From: Acinetobacter larvae | GTDB lineage: Bacteria > Pseudomonadota > Gammaproteobacteria > Pseudomonadales > Moraxellaceae | Direction of reading: 5' to 3' | Assembly (NCBI RefSeq): GCF_001704115.1 | Contig: NZ_CP016895.1 | Coordinates: 1,922,001-1,986,000 of the forward strand | DNA length: 64,000 nucleotides | Shown: positions 48,677 through 57,412 of the stretch, in pieces | How the letters are laid out: every line of letters starts with the position of its first letter | Numbering within the stretch: position 1 is the first letter of the stretch | Program-made: the position numbers and the translations under genes | The notes under the pieces: model-generated | Told to the model about the DNA's origin: nothing | Database searches by the model: none | What the model saw: the letters and a program-made list of their open reading frames with translations, nothing else

Positions 48677-49486
48677 ATGAGCGCGAACTTTCAAAGTACT
48701 TTTATTCAAGTTAAAGAGAAAATTTACCTCAGCCCCAATTATGTTCGAATCATCTTTCATTGCGAAGATGTGCACCAGTTTAGTCAAACTACAATTGGCG
48801 ATAATAACAAACTCTTTATTCCCGATGCGACACAATCACAGATTGAATTACCTCAATTTGACTTTGAGCAACGCAAATGGAGAGTAGAGCATCCAGAATG
48901 CATGCCACATATCCGAACCTATACCCACCGTGCAATAGACTTGCTCGAAAACACCTTAACCATAGAGTTCGCCATGCATGGCACAGATACGCTAACTTGT
49001 CGATGGGTTGATCAAGCTCAAGTTGGCGATCAGATTGGCATTACCATGGGAAAACAGCCTAGAGAATTGGTCCCCGCAGCTTTATCACATTATTTAATCA
49101 TTACTGACCCAACAGGTCTTGCTGTCACACAAGCCATTTTAGAAAGTCTAGATCATCATGCTAAAGCTTATGTGATTGCAGAAACGCCCAGCGATGCAGA
49201 TCGCATCCCATTGCAAAGTAAAGCTGAGCTCAAAACAATCTGGTTAAATAATGACAATCCATTACAACATAGTTTATTAGCAGATTGCCTAACGCAACAT
49301 CCAGAGCTTATTCAATTGCCTGCTCCGCGCTTTGCACATATTACAGCCGAATTACAAGCCGTGCGCGCGTGCCGAAATATTTTACGTCAGCACAGTGACT
49401 GGAGTAAACAAGACTGCTATGCCTGTGCTTATTGGCAAATTGGTAAAAAAGACAGTGAACGTTTATCTAAACGCGTTGATGATTAA
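48677..49486 (+). CDS. siderophore-interacting protein (ferric-siderophore reductase)
   Basis: A 269-residue flavoprotein of the SIP/ViuB family: FAD-binding part with PHIRTYTHRAIDLLENTLTI (R-x-Y-T/S pattern) and GDQIGITMGKQPREL, and the NAD(P)H-like C-terminal part (HYLIITDPTGLAVTQAILE, CRNILRQHSDW... ACAYWQIGKKDSE). It reduces Fe(III)-siderophore in the cytosol to release iron. The start has a CTGGAG ribosome-binding site. Functionally it completes the iron locus, but the mini-CRISPR and a gene relic lie between it and the receptor. Confidence 0.93.
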   Translation: MSANFQSTFIQVKEKIYLSPNYVRIIFHCEDVHQFSQTTIGDNNKLFIPDATQSQIELPQFDFEQRKWRVEHPECMPHIRTYTHRAIDLLENTLTIEFAMHGTDTLTCRWVDQAQVGDQIGITMGKQPRELVPAALSHYLIITDPTGLAVTQAILESLDHHAKAYVIAETPSDADRIPLQSKAELKTIWLNNDNPLQHSLLADCLTQHPELIQLPAPRFAHITAELQAVRACRNILRQHSDWSKQDCYACAYWQIGKKDSERLSKRVDD

Positions 49487-49719
49487 TTCCTGCATAGTGA
49501 AATAGTCTGCATTATTTTGCATCATGATTACAGCCTCGAACTTGGACGAGTGTGGATGCAGCACTGAATGTCTGGCTTATTGCATACGATGATTTAACTG
49601 CCCCTCTATATTGCAGTGCAATTTCACCTACAAGCGCTATTCTTATAATATTAAAGCTAGCGGTGGCTCCGATGTTTTGAACAACTAAAAGTCTTTTTAT
49701 AAGTGATATTCTGCTTTAG

Positions 49720-50524
49720 TTAAGCTACCTGTTTTTGTTTAGGTAACTGGTCATAGTAAAACTCATTCGGTGTTAATTTGTCTAGACTCGAATGAGGTCG
49801 TTTGTGATTATAAAAATCAATGTACAGCTTTAATTGCCATCTTGCATCAGCAACATTGCTGTACGCCTTGAGATAAACCTCCTCATATTTAACACTTCGC
49901 CATAAGCGTTCAACCATGACATTATCTATCCAACGGCCTTTGCCATCCATACTGATTTTAATCTCATGTGTTGTAAGAACACTGATAAATGCATCACTGG
50001 TGAATTGACTCCCTTGATCCGTATTAAATATTTCTGGGGCACCATATTTTTGAATAGCTTCATTTAAAGCCTCAATACAAAAATCTGACTCCATGCTAAT
50101 CGATACTCGATGTGCCAACACTTTACGACTGTGCCAGTCTAAAATCGCGCATAAGTACACAAATCCTTTCGCCATTGGGATATAGGTGATGTCGGTTGCC
50201 CAGACCTGATTGCTATGCGTAATTTCAAGCCCCCTAAGTAAATAAGGGTACTTTCGATAAGCCTTATTTGGCTTACTCAAATTAGGCTTGCGATACAGCA
50301 CACGTATCCCCCATTTTTTTCATCAGTGTCCGAGTATGACGTCGGCCAATATGATGACCTTCTCCTCGCAATAGATCACGCATCATTCGGCTCCCTGCAA
50401 AGGGGTACATGAGATGTAACTCATCAATACGACGCATCAGCTTTAAATCTGAATCGCTTGTTGGTTTAGGGCGGTAGTAATAGCTACCACGAGAGACCTT
50501 CAGTAACTTGGCTTGCCTAGTCAC
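49720..50524 (-). pseudogene. IS3 transposase orfB, frameshifted
   Basis: DDE integrase-like transposase. The 5' part (MTRQAKLLKVSRGSYYYRPK to KKMGDTC) and the 3' part (YRKPNLSKPNKAYRKYPYLL to the C-terminus, with ATDITYIP and NTDQGSQFTS) are complete but in different frames because of one extra G in a run of five at 50308-50312. Copy 2 has four G and an intact 267-residue product. Copy 1 also differs at several codons, so it is not a very recent duplicate. Confidence 0.9.
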
Positions 50525-50547
50525 TGAAAGCTGCTGTGAATCGTCTA

Positions 50548-50865
50548 TTAACTTTTGTGGTTGAAGCGGCCCAGTTTCTTCAACACACTTTCTAAAAAAT
50601 CAATTTCCAAAGCTTGTTCACCAATTTTAGCATGTAGCTTTTTTAAATCGACTTGCGGCTCTGTGTCCTTTTTAGGGTTTGCAAAGGCTTGTGCTGACGC
50701 AGCGATGAGTTGATTCTTCCAGTCTATAATTTGGTTCTGATGAATATCAAAGTCAGCACTTAGCTCAGCAAGTGTTTTTTCACCTTTGATTGCAGCAAGT
50801 GCTACCTTTGCTTTAAAGTCATCTGAATGATTTCTTCTTGGTCTACGCGCCATGAAATGCTCCAT
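50548..50865 (-). CDS. IS3-family transposase orfA (copy 1)
   Basis: A 105-residue helix-turn-helix protein (ARRPRRNHSDDFKAKVALAA, LAELSADFDIHQNQIIDWKN) with a C-terminal leucine-zipper-like part (LHAKIGEQALEIDFLESVLKKL). In this family orfA and orfB are joined by a -1 frameshift. The sequence equals that of copy 2. Intact, but its orfB partner is broken. Confidence 0.9.
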   Translation of the reverse strand: MEHFMARRPRRNHSDDFKAKVALAAIKGEKTLAELSADFDIHQNQIIDWKNQLIAASAQAFANPKKDTEPQVDLKKLHAKIGEQALEIDFLESVLKKLGRFNHKS

Positions 50866-50936
50866 TTTTAGATGTCTCCCACATCGTTTAGGGAGCAGTT
50901 TATCACTTATACGTGTTGTTCAAATTTCCTGGGCCA

Positions 50937-51094
50937 CTTCTGAAAGTAATGACTTCTTGCAAATAAATTTGGCTTGTTTCTAGCATTAAAGGCATCTCTA
51001 ATATTGATACTTCCCTCAGCTCTTTGCGATGGATAATTTGAAGGCAGTGGATTTCTGGAATATCTCATACTTGCACCACAAGGTGAACAAAAAC
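50937..51094 (-). pseudogene. toxin-tail fragment of an orphan Rhs protein
   Basis: Minus-strand frame CSPCGASMRYSRNPLPSN... to ARSHYFQ continues in frame the Rhs segment at 52462-52978 once the IS256-family element and one copy of its 9-bp duplication are removed (junction codon T+CA). It is the variable C-terminal region after the Rhs core, and IS3 copy 1 truncates it at 50936. The toxin type is not recognised. Confidence 0.6.
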
Positions 51095-52461
51095 GAGTTA
51101 TAGTCATTTCTGGTGTATGAGAAAATCAGGTAGCGTATCCTAAGTACAGTTCTTGCCGGAACAAAGCACAAAGGACACGCTATGAAAAATTCTAAACTAT
51201 CCGTGGTTGAACAGCCACAACAAATTGAAACAGATCCACTTTCTGCCTTGCTCAGAAGTGGTGCTCGTGCGCTGATTGCTCAAGCTGTCGAGGCTGAGCT
51301 AGACGTTCTTTTACACCAACATCAAGACCTACTGCTAGATGATGGGCGTAAAGCTGTGGTCCGTAATGGCTATCTACCTGAACGCACGATCCAAACAGGC
51401 ATTGGCGATGTGGAAATCAAGGTTCCTAAAGTCCGAGATCGTAGTGGTTCCGGTATTCATTTCAATAGCTTATTACTGCCACCATATTTAAAGCGAACAC
51501 GGTCTGTAGAGGAGCTACTGCCTTGGCTTTACTTAAAAGGTATCTCCACAGGTGATTACCAAGAAGCATTGTCTGCCTTACTTGGAGAACATGCTCAAGG
51601 TCTGTCCTCGAATACGATTAGCCGTTTAAAAGCACGGTGGCAAGACGAACATCGGCAATGGTCACGACGAGACTTAAGCACTGAACACTATGTCTATATT
51701 TGGGCAGATGGTATCTACAGTAATATCCGACTAGATCAGGATAAGCTTTGCTTACTGGTGATTATGGGGGTGACAGCTCAAGGTAAAAAAGAACTACTCG
51801 CCATAGATGATGGTTATCGAGAGTCCACAGCGAGCTGGGTCACGGTCTTGCAAGAACTAAAGCAGCGAGGTCTAACAAAAGCACCAAAGCTTGCAATAGG
51901 TGATGGCGCTTTAGGCTTCTGGAATGCGCTGAGCCAACAGTTTCCCACAACCAAACATCAACGCTGTTGGGTGCATAAGACAGCAAATGTACTCAACGCC
52001 CTGCCTAAGTCAATGCAGTCGAAAGTAAAGGCTGACTTGCATAATATTTGGATGGCTGCAACACGGGAGCAGGCAGAAAGCCTTTGATGATACAGTGTCT
52101 TTGCACAGTGCTAAATATCCAAAAGCGATGGAAAAGCTCAGGAAAGATCGTGATGTTTTACTGATTTTTTATGATTTTCCGGCAGAGCATTGGCAGCATA
52201 TACGGACCAGCAATCCAATTGAATCGACCTTTGCGACAGTGAGGTTGAGAACGAACAAATGTCGCAATTGCGGGAGCAGAGAGACAGTATTGGTGATGGT
52301 ATTTAAGTTGATACAAAGCGCTGAGAAACGTTGGCGCAGAATACGAGGATTTGAGAAGCTACAGCTTGTAATTGATCAAGTCAGATTTATTGATGGTGTG
52401 CAAGAACAGTTAGATCGGGACGCTGCCTAATGGAGCCATACACCAGATTTGACTATATCTC
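51095..52461 (+). mobile_element. IS256-family insertion sequence with 9-bp target duplication
   Basis: A 1367-bp element with ~25-bp inverted ends (left GAGTTATAGTCATTTCTGGT, right complement GAGATATAGTCAAATCTGGT). It is flanked by a perfect direct duplication AACAAAAAC at 51086-51094 and 52462-52470, a length expected for IS256 elements. It inserted in the Rhs tip gene. Its transposase is frameshifted. Confidence 0.92.
51182..52430 (+). pseudogene. IS256-family (mutator-type) transposase, frameshifted
   Basis: Residues 1-301 contain the N-terminal domain and DDE core (YVYIWADGIYSNIRLDQDK, LAIGDGALGFWNAL, HQRCWVHKTANVLNALPKS). The frame then shifts at about 52075 (GCAGAAAGCCTTTGA, ending in a stop), and the last third (SLHSAKYPKAMEKLRKDRDV, RTSNPIESTFATVRLRTNK) continues in another frame to 52430. 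Family programmed frameshifting is not known here, so the gene is probably inactive. Confidence 0.88.
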
Positions 52462-52978
52462 AACAAAAACACCTTTCTCTCATAGATTGTCTTGGTAATG
52501 TTGTAATCGTTCTCGCACCGCCGACGCCTCTTAATTCCATCGGATCAATCCAAACATTTGGATTACTCACATAAGCCGAAGTATTTAACCCACCATTCAA
52601 TCCAATCGGGTCTTTCCCAATATATCGTGCACTATACGGTTCATAATAACGGTAGCGGTTATAATGTAATCCTGTTTCTACATCATAATATTGCCCTTGG
52701 AAATGAATATTGGTTTGTTCCAATAGATTATCACTGGCTTTAATCTCTAAGGCTTGGTCCCATGTATTAAAACAAATATCCTAAACAGACTCACCAAGTT
52801 CATTGCTTAACACCTGTGGCGTACCAATTTGATCGCAGTGATAAAATAAAGTACGTTCCAGTTCTGCACGTAGAGTCATAACGAATATTTTGACCGCAAC
52901 CGGTTCGATATAGCAGATTAATTGATGAGTTGTATTATAACCATATTCACGATGATGACCATTTTCATCGAAAGCCTT
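52462..52978 (-). pseudogene. orphan Rhs core tip with in-frame stop
   Basis: The frame reads FYHCDQIGTPQVLSNELGES, then a TAG at 52781-52783, then NTWDQALEI..., FQGQYYDVETGLHYNRYRYY and the Rhs end motif YIGKDPIGLNGGLNTSAYVS...NVWIDPMEL. These are the hyperconserved final repeats and DPxG-like boundary of Rhs proteins, after which a variable toxin begins (fragment at 50937-51094). No N-terminal Rhs barrel exists in the window. Such promoterless tips act as reservoirs of toxin ends; this one is dead. Directly upstream lies a gene that may be immunity-like. Confidence 0.85.
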
Positions 52979-53357
52979 CTATAAAAATATCAAAACACTT
53001 TTCTTATTAAAATCTTAGCGGTTTGTTTTGATATTTCTCATCTATCGTAATCCCTAACTTGCGATATTTATCTTCTTCACTCTGGCGCTGTAATTCCCAT
53101 TTCTTTAAATCCTCTCTTAGATAGTTTTTCCATTCTTTACGCCGTACAGCTTCTTCAACATCATATTTAAAATAATAGTATGCTAAAGGGCTTATTAAAC
53201 GAATTTCAGCACCACCATAATAAGATGAATAATAGTTCACCTGAATAATAACACCATTTTTTTCAAAGAAATACATATTACGCGACATCTTATCAAGCAA
53301 TGGGTAGTAATATGACCATTTCTCAAAAGAGTCCAAATAAAATGGATCTAAAAAATA

Positions 53358-54303
53358 GACTTCCTTCATAAATTAAAAAATACACAGCTGTTTGATTACC
53401 AACTATACAGCTAAAAATCTAATTCTTAGCGATAATATCTCAATGAGATATAAAGACGTTAAAAAGTTACCTGATGATAAGTTTCGCAGACTTACAGGCA
53501 TTAGTTGGTCCACATTTAATTTAATGATGGATGAATTAAGAGTTCAATTACCAGTCAATACTGGCAAGGGTCGCCCTCCAAAATTGCCCTTAGAAGACCG
53601 TCTTCTCTTGTGTTTAGAGTATTGGCGGGAATATAGAACGCTATTCCATGTCGGCATGAATTATGGTGTTTCAGAAACCAGTGCACTCCGAACCACCCGT
53701 AAGATTGAAGATATTCTGATTAAATCAGGGAAATTTAGTCTACCCAAACAAATGCCTGATCGAGAAGAAGCTAATTGGGATGTTGTTGTCGTTGACGCAA
53801 CAGAGATTTTCGTGCAACGTCCAAAAAAAACAGAAAAAATGGTATAGCGGCAAAAAGAAACGTCACACGATTAAATTTCAAGTTTCAATGCACTATATGA
53901 CCGGTAAAATACTGAGTGTTTGTTGCGATAAAGGTAGAGTTCATGATTTTAAGATATTTAATAAAAGTATTAAATATCTTAAATTTAAACCATTTTTTAT
54001 AGTTGACAAGGGCTATTTAGGTATAGAAAAACTTGGATTTGGTTGCTTGGTTCCTTTTAAGGCTAAAAGAGGGTGTGCTCTAGATAAGCAGCTGAAAAAA
54101 TTCAATAAAGAAATCAGCCGTAGACGAATTGGTATTGAGCATGTTTTTGGAAGAATGAAAATCTTTAAAATCTTATCCTGTGTGTACAGAAATCGGCGAA
54201 AAAGAATAAATTTAAGATTCAATTTATTAGCAGGTATATATAACCTTGAGTGGGCGGGAGATCAAAAAGATGGCTGTTTAAAAAATGATTAATGAAGGAA
54301 GTC
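53358..54303 (+). mobile_element. IS5-family insertion sequence
   Basis: A 946-bp element with 12-bp perfect inverted termini (GACTTCCTTCAT at 53358 and ATGAAGGAAGTC at 54292-54303), with further partial matches inward. TA lies on both sides (53356-53357 and 54304-54305), which may be a 2-bp target duplication or part of the ends. Encodes a two-frame DDE transposase. Confidence 0.85.
53443..54292 (+). CDS. IS5-family transposase in two frames
   Basis: Frame one (53443-53847) holds MRYKDVKKLPDDKFRRLTGI... DVVVVDATEIFVQRPKK; frame two (53780-54292) holds KKWYSGKKKRHTIKFQ, FFIVDKGYLGIEKLG and RRRIGIEHVFGRMK. The switch occurs at a run of eight A (53823-53830) followed by CAGAAAAAATGG. The change is +1, as from one extra A, so it is either a mutation or slippage at poly-A. 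Active-site residues appear conserved. Confidence 0.8.
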
Positions 54304-54649
54304 TAATATCTCCCTGTGTTTTAAGATTATGATTGAGCAACTCATAAGAGTCTTTACCCGTAATTCTTGGCTTATCAAGATCAATAAAAAAATTCCATCC
54401 ATTCTTTTTAGCTTGATCTAAAATTTGACGAAAACATTGATAAGATTTTTTAGCTTCATCTTCTTCTTTATTCTCCCTACCGCATTCAAAACTAACCTCA
54501 TTCATACCAAAATCTGGATGATTATCATCACTAATCGCTAGTAAATCAGATATATCACGCATTTGTAAGATTTAGAAGTGGCCCAGGAAATTTGAACAAC
54601 ACGTATAAGTGATAAACTGCCCCCTAAACGATGTGGGAAACATCTAAAA

Positions 54650-54967
54650 ATGGAGCATTTCATGGCGCGTAGACCAAGAAGAAATCATTCAGATGACTTT
54701 AAAGCAAAGGTAGCACTTGCTGCAATCAAAGGTGAAAAAACACTTGCTGAGCTAAGTGCTGACTTTGATATTCATCAGAACCAAATTATAGACTGGAAGA
54801 ATCAACTCATCGCTGCGTCAGCACAAGCCTTTGCAAACCCTAAAAAGGACACAGAGCCGCAAGTCGATTTAAAAAAGCTACATGCTAAAATTGGTGAACA
54901 AGCTTTGGAAATTGATTTTTTAGAAAGTGTGTTGAAGAAACTGGGCCGCTTCAACCACAAAAGTTAA
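54650..54967 (+). CDS. IS3-family transposase orfA (copy 2)
   Basis: A 105-residue product identical to that of copy 1, with an N-terminal helix-turn-helix and a C-terminal coiled segment. The ATG at 54650 or 54662 (MARRPRRN) could be the start. orfB lies in the -1 frame just downstream. Confidence 0.92.
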   Translation: MEHFMARRPRRNHSDDFKAKVALAAIKGEKTLAELSADFDIHQNQIIDWKNQLIAASAQAFANPKKDTEPQVDLKKLHAKIGEQALEIDFLESVLKKLGRFNHKS

Positions 54968-54990
54968 TAGACGATTCACAGCAGCTTTCA

Positions 54991-55794
54991 GTGACTAGGC
55001 AAGCCAAGTTACTGAAGGTCTCTCGTGGTAGCTATTACTACCGCCCTAAACCAACAAGCGATTCAGATTTAAAGCTGATGCGTCGTATTGATGAGTTACA
55101 TCTCATGTACCCCTTTGCAGGGAGCCGAATGATGCGTGATCTATTGCGAGGAGAAGGTCATCATATTGGCCGACGTCATACTCGGACACTGATGAAAAAA
55201 ATGGGGATACGTGTGCTGTATCGCAAGCCTAATTTGAGTAAGCCAAATAAGGCTCATCGAAAGTACCCTTATTTACTTAGGGGGCTTGAAATTACGCATA
55301 GCAATCAGGTCTGGGCAACCGACATCACCTATATCCCAATGGCGAAAGGATTTGTGTACTTATGCGCGATTTTAGACTGGCACAGTCGTAAAGTGTTGGC
55401 ACATCGAGTATCGATTAGCATGGGGTCAGATTTTTGTATTGAGGCTTTAAATGAAGTTATTCAAAAATATGGTGCCCCAGAAATATTTAATACGGATCAA
55501 GGGAGTCAATTCACCAGTGATGCATTTATCAGTGTTCTTACAACACATGAGATTAAAATCAGTATGGATGGCAAAGGTCGTTGGATAGATAATGTCATGG
55601 TTGAACGCTTATGGCGAAGTGTTAAATATGAGGAGGTTTATCTCAAAGCGTACAGCAATGTTGCTGATGCAAGATGCCAATTAAAGCTGTACATTGATTT
55701 TTATAATCACAAACGACCTCATTCGAGTCTAGACAAATTAACACCGAATGAGTTTTACTATAACCAGTTACCTAAACAAAAACAGGTAGCTTAA
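54991..55794 (+). CDS. IS3-family transposase orfB (copy 2)
   Basis: A 267-residue integrase-core transposase with a complete DDE triad: first Asp in VWATDITYIP, second in FNTDQGSQFTSDAF, and the Glu in NVMVERLWRSVKYEEVYLKA. Frame relation to orfA is -1, consistent with programmed frameshifting making the OrfAB fusion; the frame is open upstream of the GTG at 54991. This copy can supply transposase for copy 1. Confidence 0.93.
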   Translation: MTRQAKLLKVSRGSYYYRPKPTSDSDLKLMRRIDELHLMYPFAGSRMMRDLLRGEGHHIGRRHTRTLMKKMGIRVLYRKPNLSKPNKAHRKYPYLLRGLEITHSNQVWATDITYIPMAKGFVYLCAILDWHSRKVLAHRVSISMGSDFCIEALNEVIQKYGAPEIFNTDQGSQFTSDAFISVLTTHEIKISMDGKGRWIDNVMVERLWRSVKYEEVYLKAYSNVADARCQLKLYIDFYNHKRPHSSLDKLTPNEFYYNQLPKQKQVA

Positions 55795-55850
55795 CTAAAG
55801 CAGAATATCACTTATAAAAAGACTTTTAGTTGTTCAAAACATCGGAGCCA

Positions 55851-56005
55851 CATTAATATTAATATTTGAGGGTATTGGTTATGATGACTTAGAGAATTCA
55901 GTTGTGGGCTTGATAGACACTGGTTATAACTATGAGTTAAGTCGTTATATACATGCTAAAGCTCCCAAATATTTTGATTTCAAATATAAGCTTGGATATG
56001 AATAA
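55851..56005 (+). pseudogene. 3' fragment of an unknown gene truncated by IS3 copy 2
   Basis: Directly after the IS the frame LILIFEGIGYDDLENSVVGL... to DFKYKLGYE runs 50 codons to a stop at 56003-56005. It has coding-like composition but no start, so it is the end of a gene whose 5' part was lost. It could be another immunity or Rhs-related remnant; no family recognised. Confidence 0.5.
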
Positions 56006-56141
56006 GGTCCACAAATACTCATTTTTCTAGCTCAAGAGTTTTGAACTAGTATCTTTAACCCAGCGCACTTCCCCCCTCTTTTTCATAAGATATGGTCTTA
56101 AGATCAGGGATTAGTGCGCTTATTTTTTGTCTGGAGGAAGA
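56006..56141. other. left boundary region of the integrase island
   Basis: 136 bp with a separated inverted repeat (AGCGCACT near 56069 and AGTGCGCT near 56112) followed by TATTTTTT, just before the integrase. It could be a terminator or part of an attachment site; no second copy was found in the window. Confidence 0.35.
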
Positions 56142-57353
56142 ATGACTCACCGAAGTCTCCATGATTTTCATTCACAAACTAATAGATTGGTTGTTAATAG
56201 CCCAATTATATTTGATGTGAATAGTCTTGTAATACCTGAAGGAAAATCTAAAGTCGAATACTCAGTTCCTTATCAACAATCCTTAAAAGTGGTTGTCTCT
56301 AAAGTCAGTAAAACATTTATGTTCAGAGGTGTTTATCAAGGAAAGAAAATCAGCAAGGTCCTTGGCAAATATCCTGATCTCACGTTAGATCAGGCGATTA
56401 ATATTGTTCTAACATTTCTCGCGAAAATGAAGCAAGGCATTAATCCAATTGCAGAATTGGAGCATTTTGAAAATGTAGCGACATTAAGTGATTTCTTTTA
56501 CAAAACTTACTTGCCTCTTGCCAAGCTCAACAAAAAGTCTTGGAAAGATGATATCTCAAGATTCAAAAATCATATTGAGCCCATCTTAGGTGCTATTCAG
56601 CTGAATAAAATCACCGCTGCAATGTTAAGTGACTTAATGTTGACGGTAAAAGGAGAAAATCGATCTAATGCCACAGTGAACCGTTCTAGAGCTCTACTCA
56701 GTAGCATGTTCAATCTCGCCTTTGAGCGTGAACTGATTGATATTAGCCCAATGAGTCGAGTAAAAAAATTTGTAGAGCAAAATCATATTGAGCGCTATTT
56801 ATCTGAAGATGAACTCAAGCGCTTAATGAAGGTTCTTGCAAATCATGCCTACTATGGAATTGATAATCAAATCATTGTCGGCATTGTAGAAATGCTACTG
56901 CTAACAGGAGCACGTAAAGGTGAAGTGCTTAACTTAAAATGGAGTGATCTTGATGAGGTTAATCACCTTTGGAAACTCAATGAGAATAAGTCTGGTAAAC
57001 CACGCATTATTCAGTTGAATAGCCAAGCACAGCAAACCATACGAAAGATGTCACGCAAATATCCGTATGTCTTTGCAAATCCAGCAACCGCTTTGCCATA
57101 TAACGATATACGTAAAACTTTTCAAAATATTCTGCAAGCAGCACAAATTGAAAATTTTCGTATCCATGACCTTAGACATAACTTTGCCAGCATGGCTGTT
57201 AACAATGGTTGCGATATCTATGTTGTTCAGCATTTGCTAGGACATACTTCGCCGACAACCACACAACGTTATGCCCACCTACGTCAGGACACTCTACGTA
57301 ATGCTTCAGAGATGTTAGCTGAACGTATCAACGAAGCTCGCCCTAATACCTAA
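56142..57353 (+). CDS. tyrosine site-specific integrase
   Basis: A ~403-residue phage-type integrase. Arm-binding N-terminus, SAM-like core-binding domain (TLSDFFYKTYLPLAKLNKKS), and a catalytic domain with the full set: Arg258 (LTGARKGEVLNLKW), His342-x-x-Arg345 (IHDLRHNFAS), His368 (LLGHTSPTTT) and nucleophile Tyr377 (QRYAHL). The ATG at 56142 is chosen for its GGAGGAAG ribosome-binding site rather than the TTG at 56127. It begins an AT-rich module and is 60 bp ahead of the helicase gene, so the two may be expressed together. Confidence 0.93.
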   Translation: MTHRSLHDFHSQTNRLVVNSPIIFDVNSLVIPEGKSKVEYSVPYQQSLKVVVSKVSKTFMFRGVYQGKKISKVLGKYPDLTLDQAINIVLTFLAKMKQGINPIAELEHFENVATLSDFFYKTYLPLAKLNKKSWKDDISRFKNHIEPILGAIQLNKITAAMLSDLMLTVKGENRSNATVNRSRALLSSMFNLAFERELIDISPMSRVKKFVEQNHIERYLSEDELKRLMKVLANHAYYGIDNQIIVGIVEMLLLTGARKGEVLNLKWSDLDEVNHLWKLNENKSGKPRIIQLNSQAQQTIRKMSRKYPYVFANPATALPYNDIRKTFQNILQAAQIENFRIHDLRHNFASMAVNNGCDIYVVQHLLGHTSPTTTQRYAHLRQDTLRNASEMLAERINEARPNT

Positions 57354-57412
57354 ACTTTAACTCACATTTTACAGAGCATATGGCGTAAAGCGATATGCTC
57401 TAAGGATTCGTC

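Larger units (their letters stand above)
49664..50936 (-). mobile_element. IS3-family insertion sequence, copy 1 (broken)
   Basis: A 1273-bp element. The minus-strand 5' end starts TGGCCCAGGAAATTTGAACAAC (ends at 50936) and the other terminus is TGGCTCCGATGTTTTGAACAAC (starts at 49664), imperfect 22-bp inverted repeats matching at 16 positions. It is nearly identical to copy 2 (54579-55850) in inverted orientation. Its orfB carries an extra G (50308-50312 reads CCCCC; copy 2 has four), breaking the transposase. Flanking triplets (CGG and CTT) are not duplicated. Confidence 0.9.
53007..54562 (-). pseudogene. split gene of unknown function, possibly Rhs immunity, interrupted by an IS5-family element
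   Basis: The 5' part (54562 down to about 54304) encodes MRDISDLLAISDDNHPDFGM... to LKTQGDI, and the 3' part (about 53355 down to 53007) encodes FLDPFYLDSFEKWSYYYPLL... to DEKYQNKPLRF. Removing the element yields one ~200-residue acidic protein if its ends are TAGAC...GTCTA; if instead a TA is a target duplication, a one-base shift in a T6 run results. The apparent start at 53369 is made of IS sequence. Position just before an Rhs tip suggests an immunity gene. No family recognised. Confidence 0.55.
54579..55850 (+). mobile_element. IS3-family insertion sequence, copy 2 (intact)
   Basis: A 1272-bp element with the same ends as copy 1, in the opposite orientation, with intact orfA and orfB. 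Flanking triplets AAG and CAT are not a target duplication. AGAAG directly precedes the left end of both copies. The region between the copies (50937-54578) is enclosed by inverted IS. Confidence 0.92.

Noticed and set aside
53007..53369. An intact 120-codon immunity gene starting at 53369
   Set aside because: Its first four codons are the terminal repeat of the IS5-family element; it is the 3' half of a split gene.
49664..55850. A true IS3 composite transposon
   Set aside because: No matching target duplication at the outer ends; only the geometry supports it.
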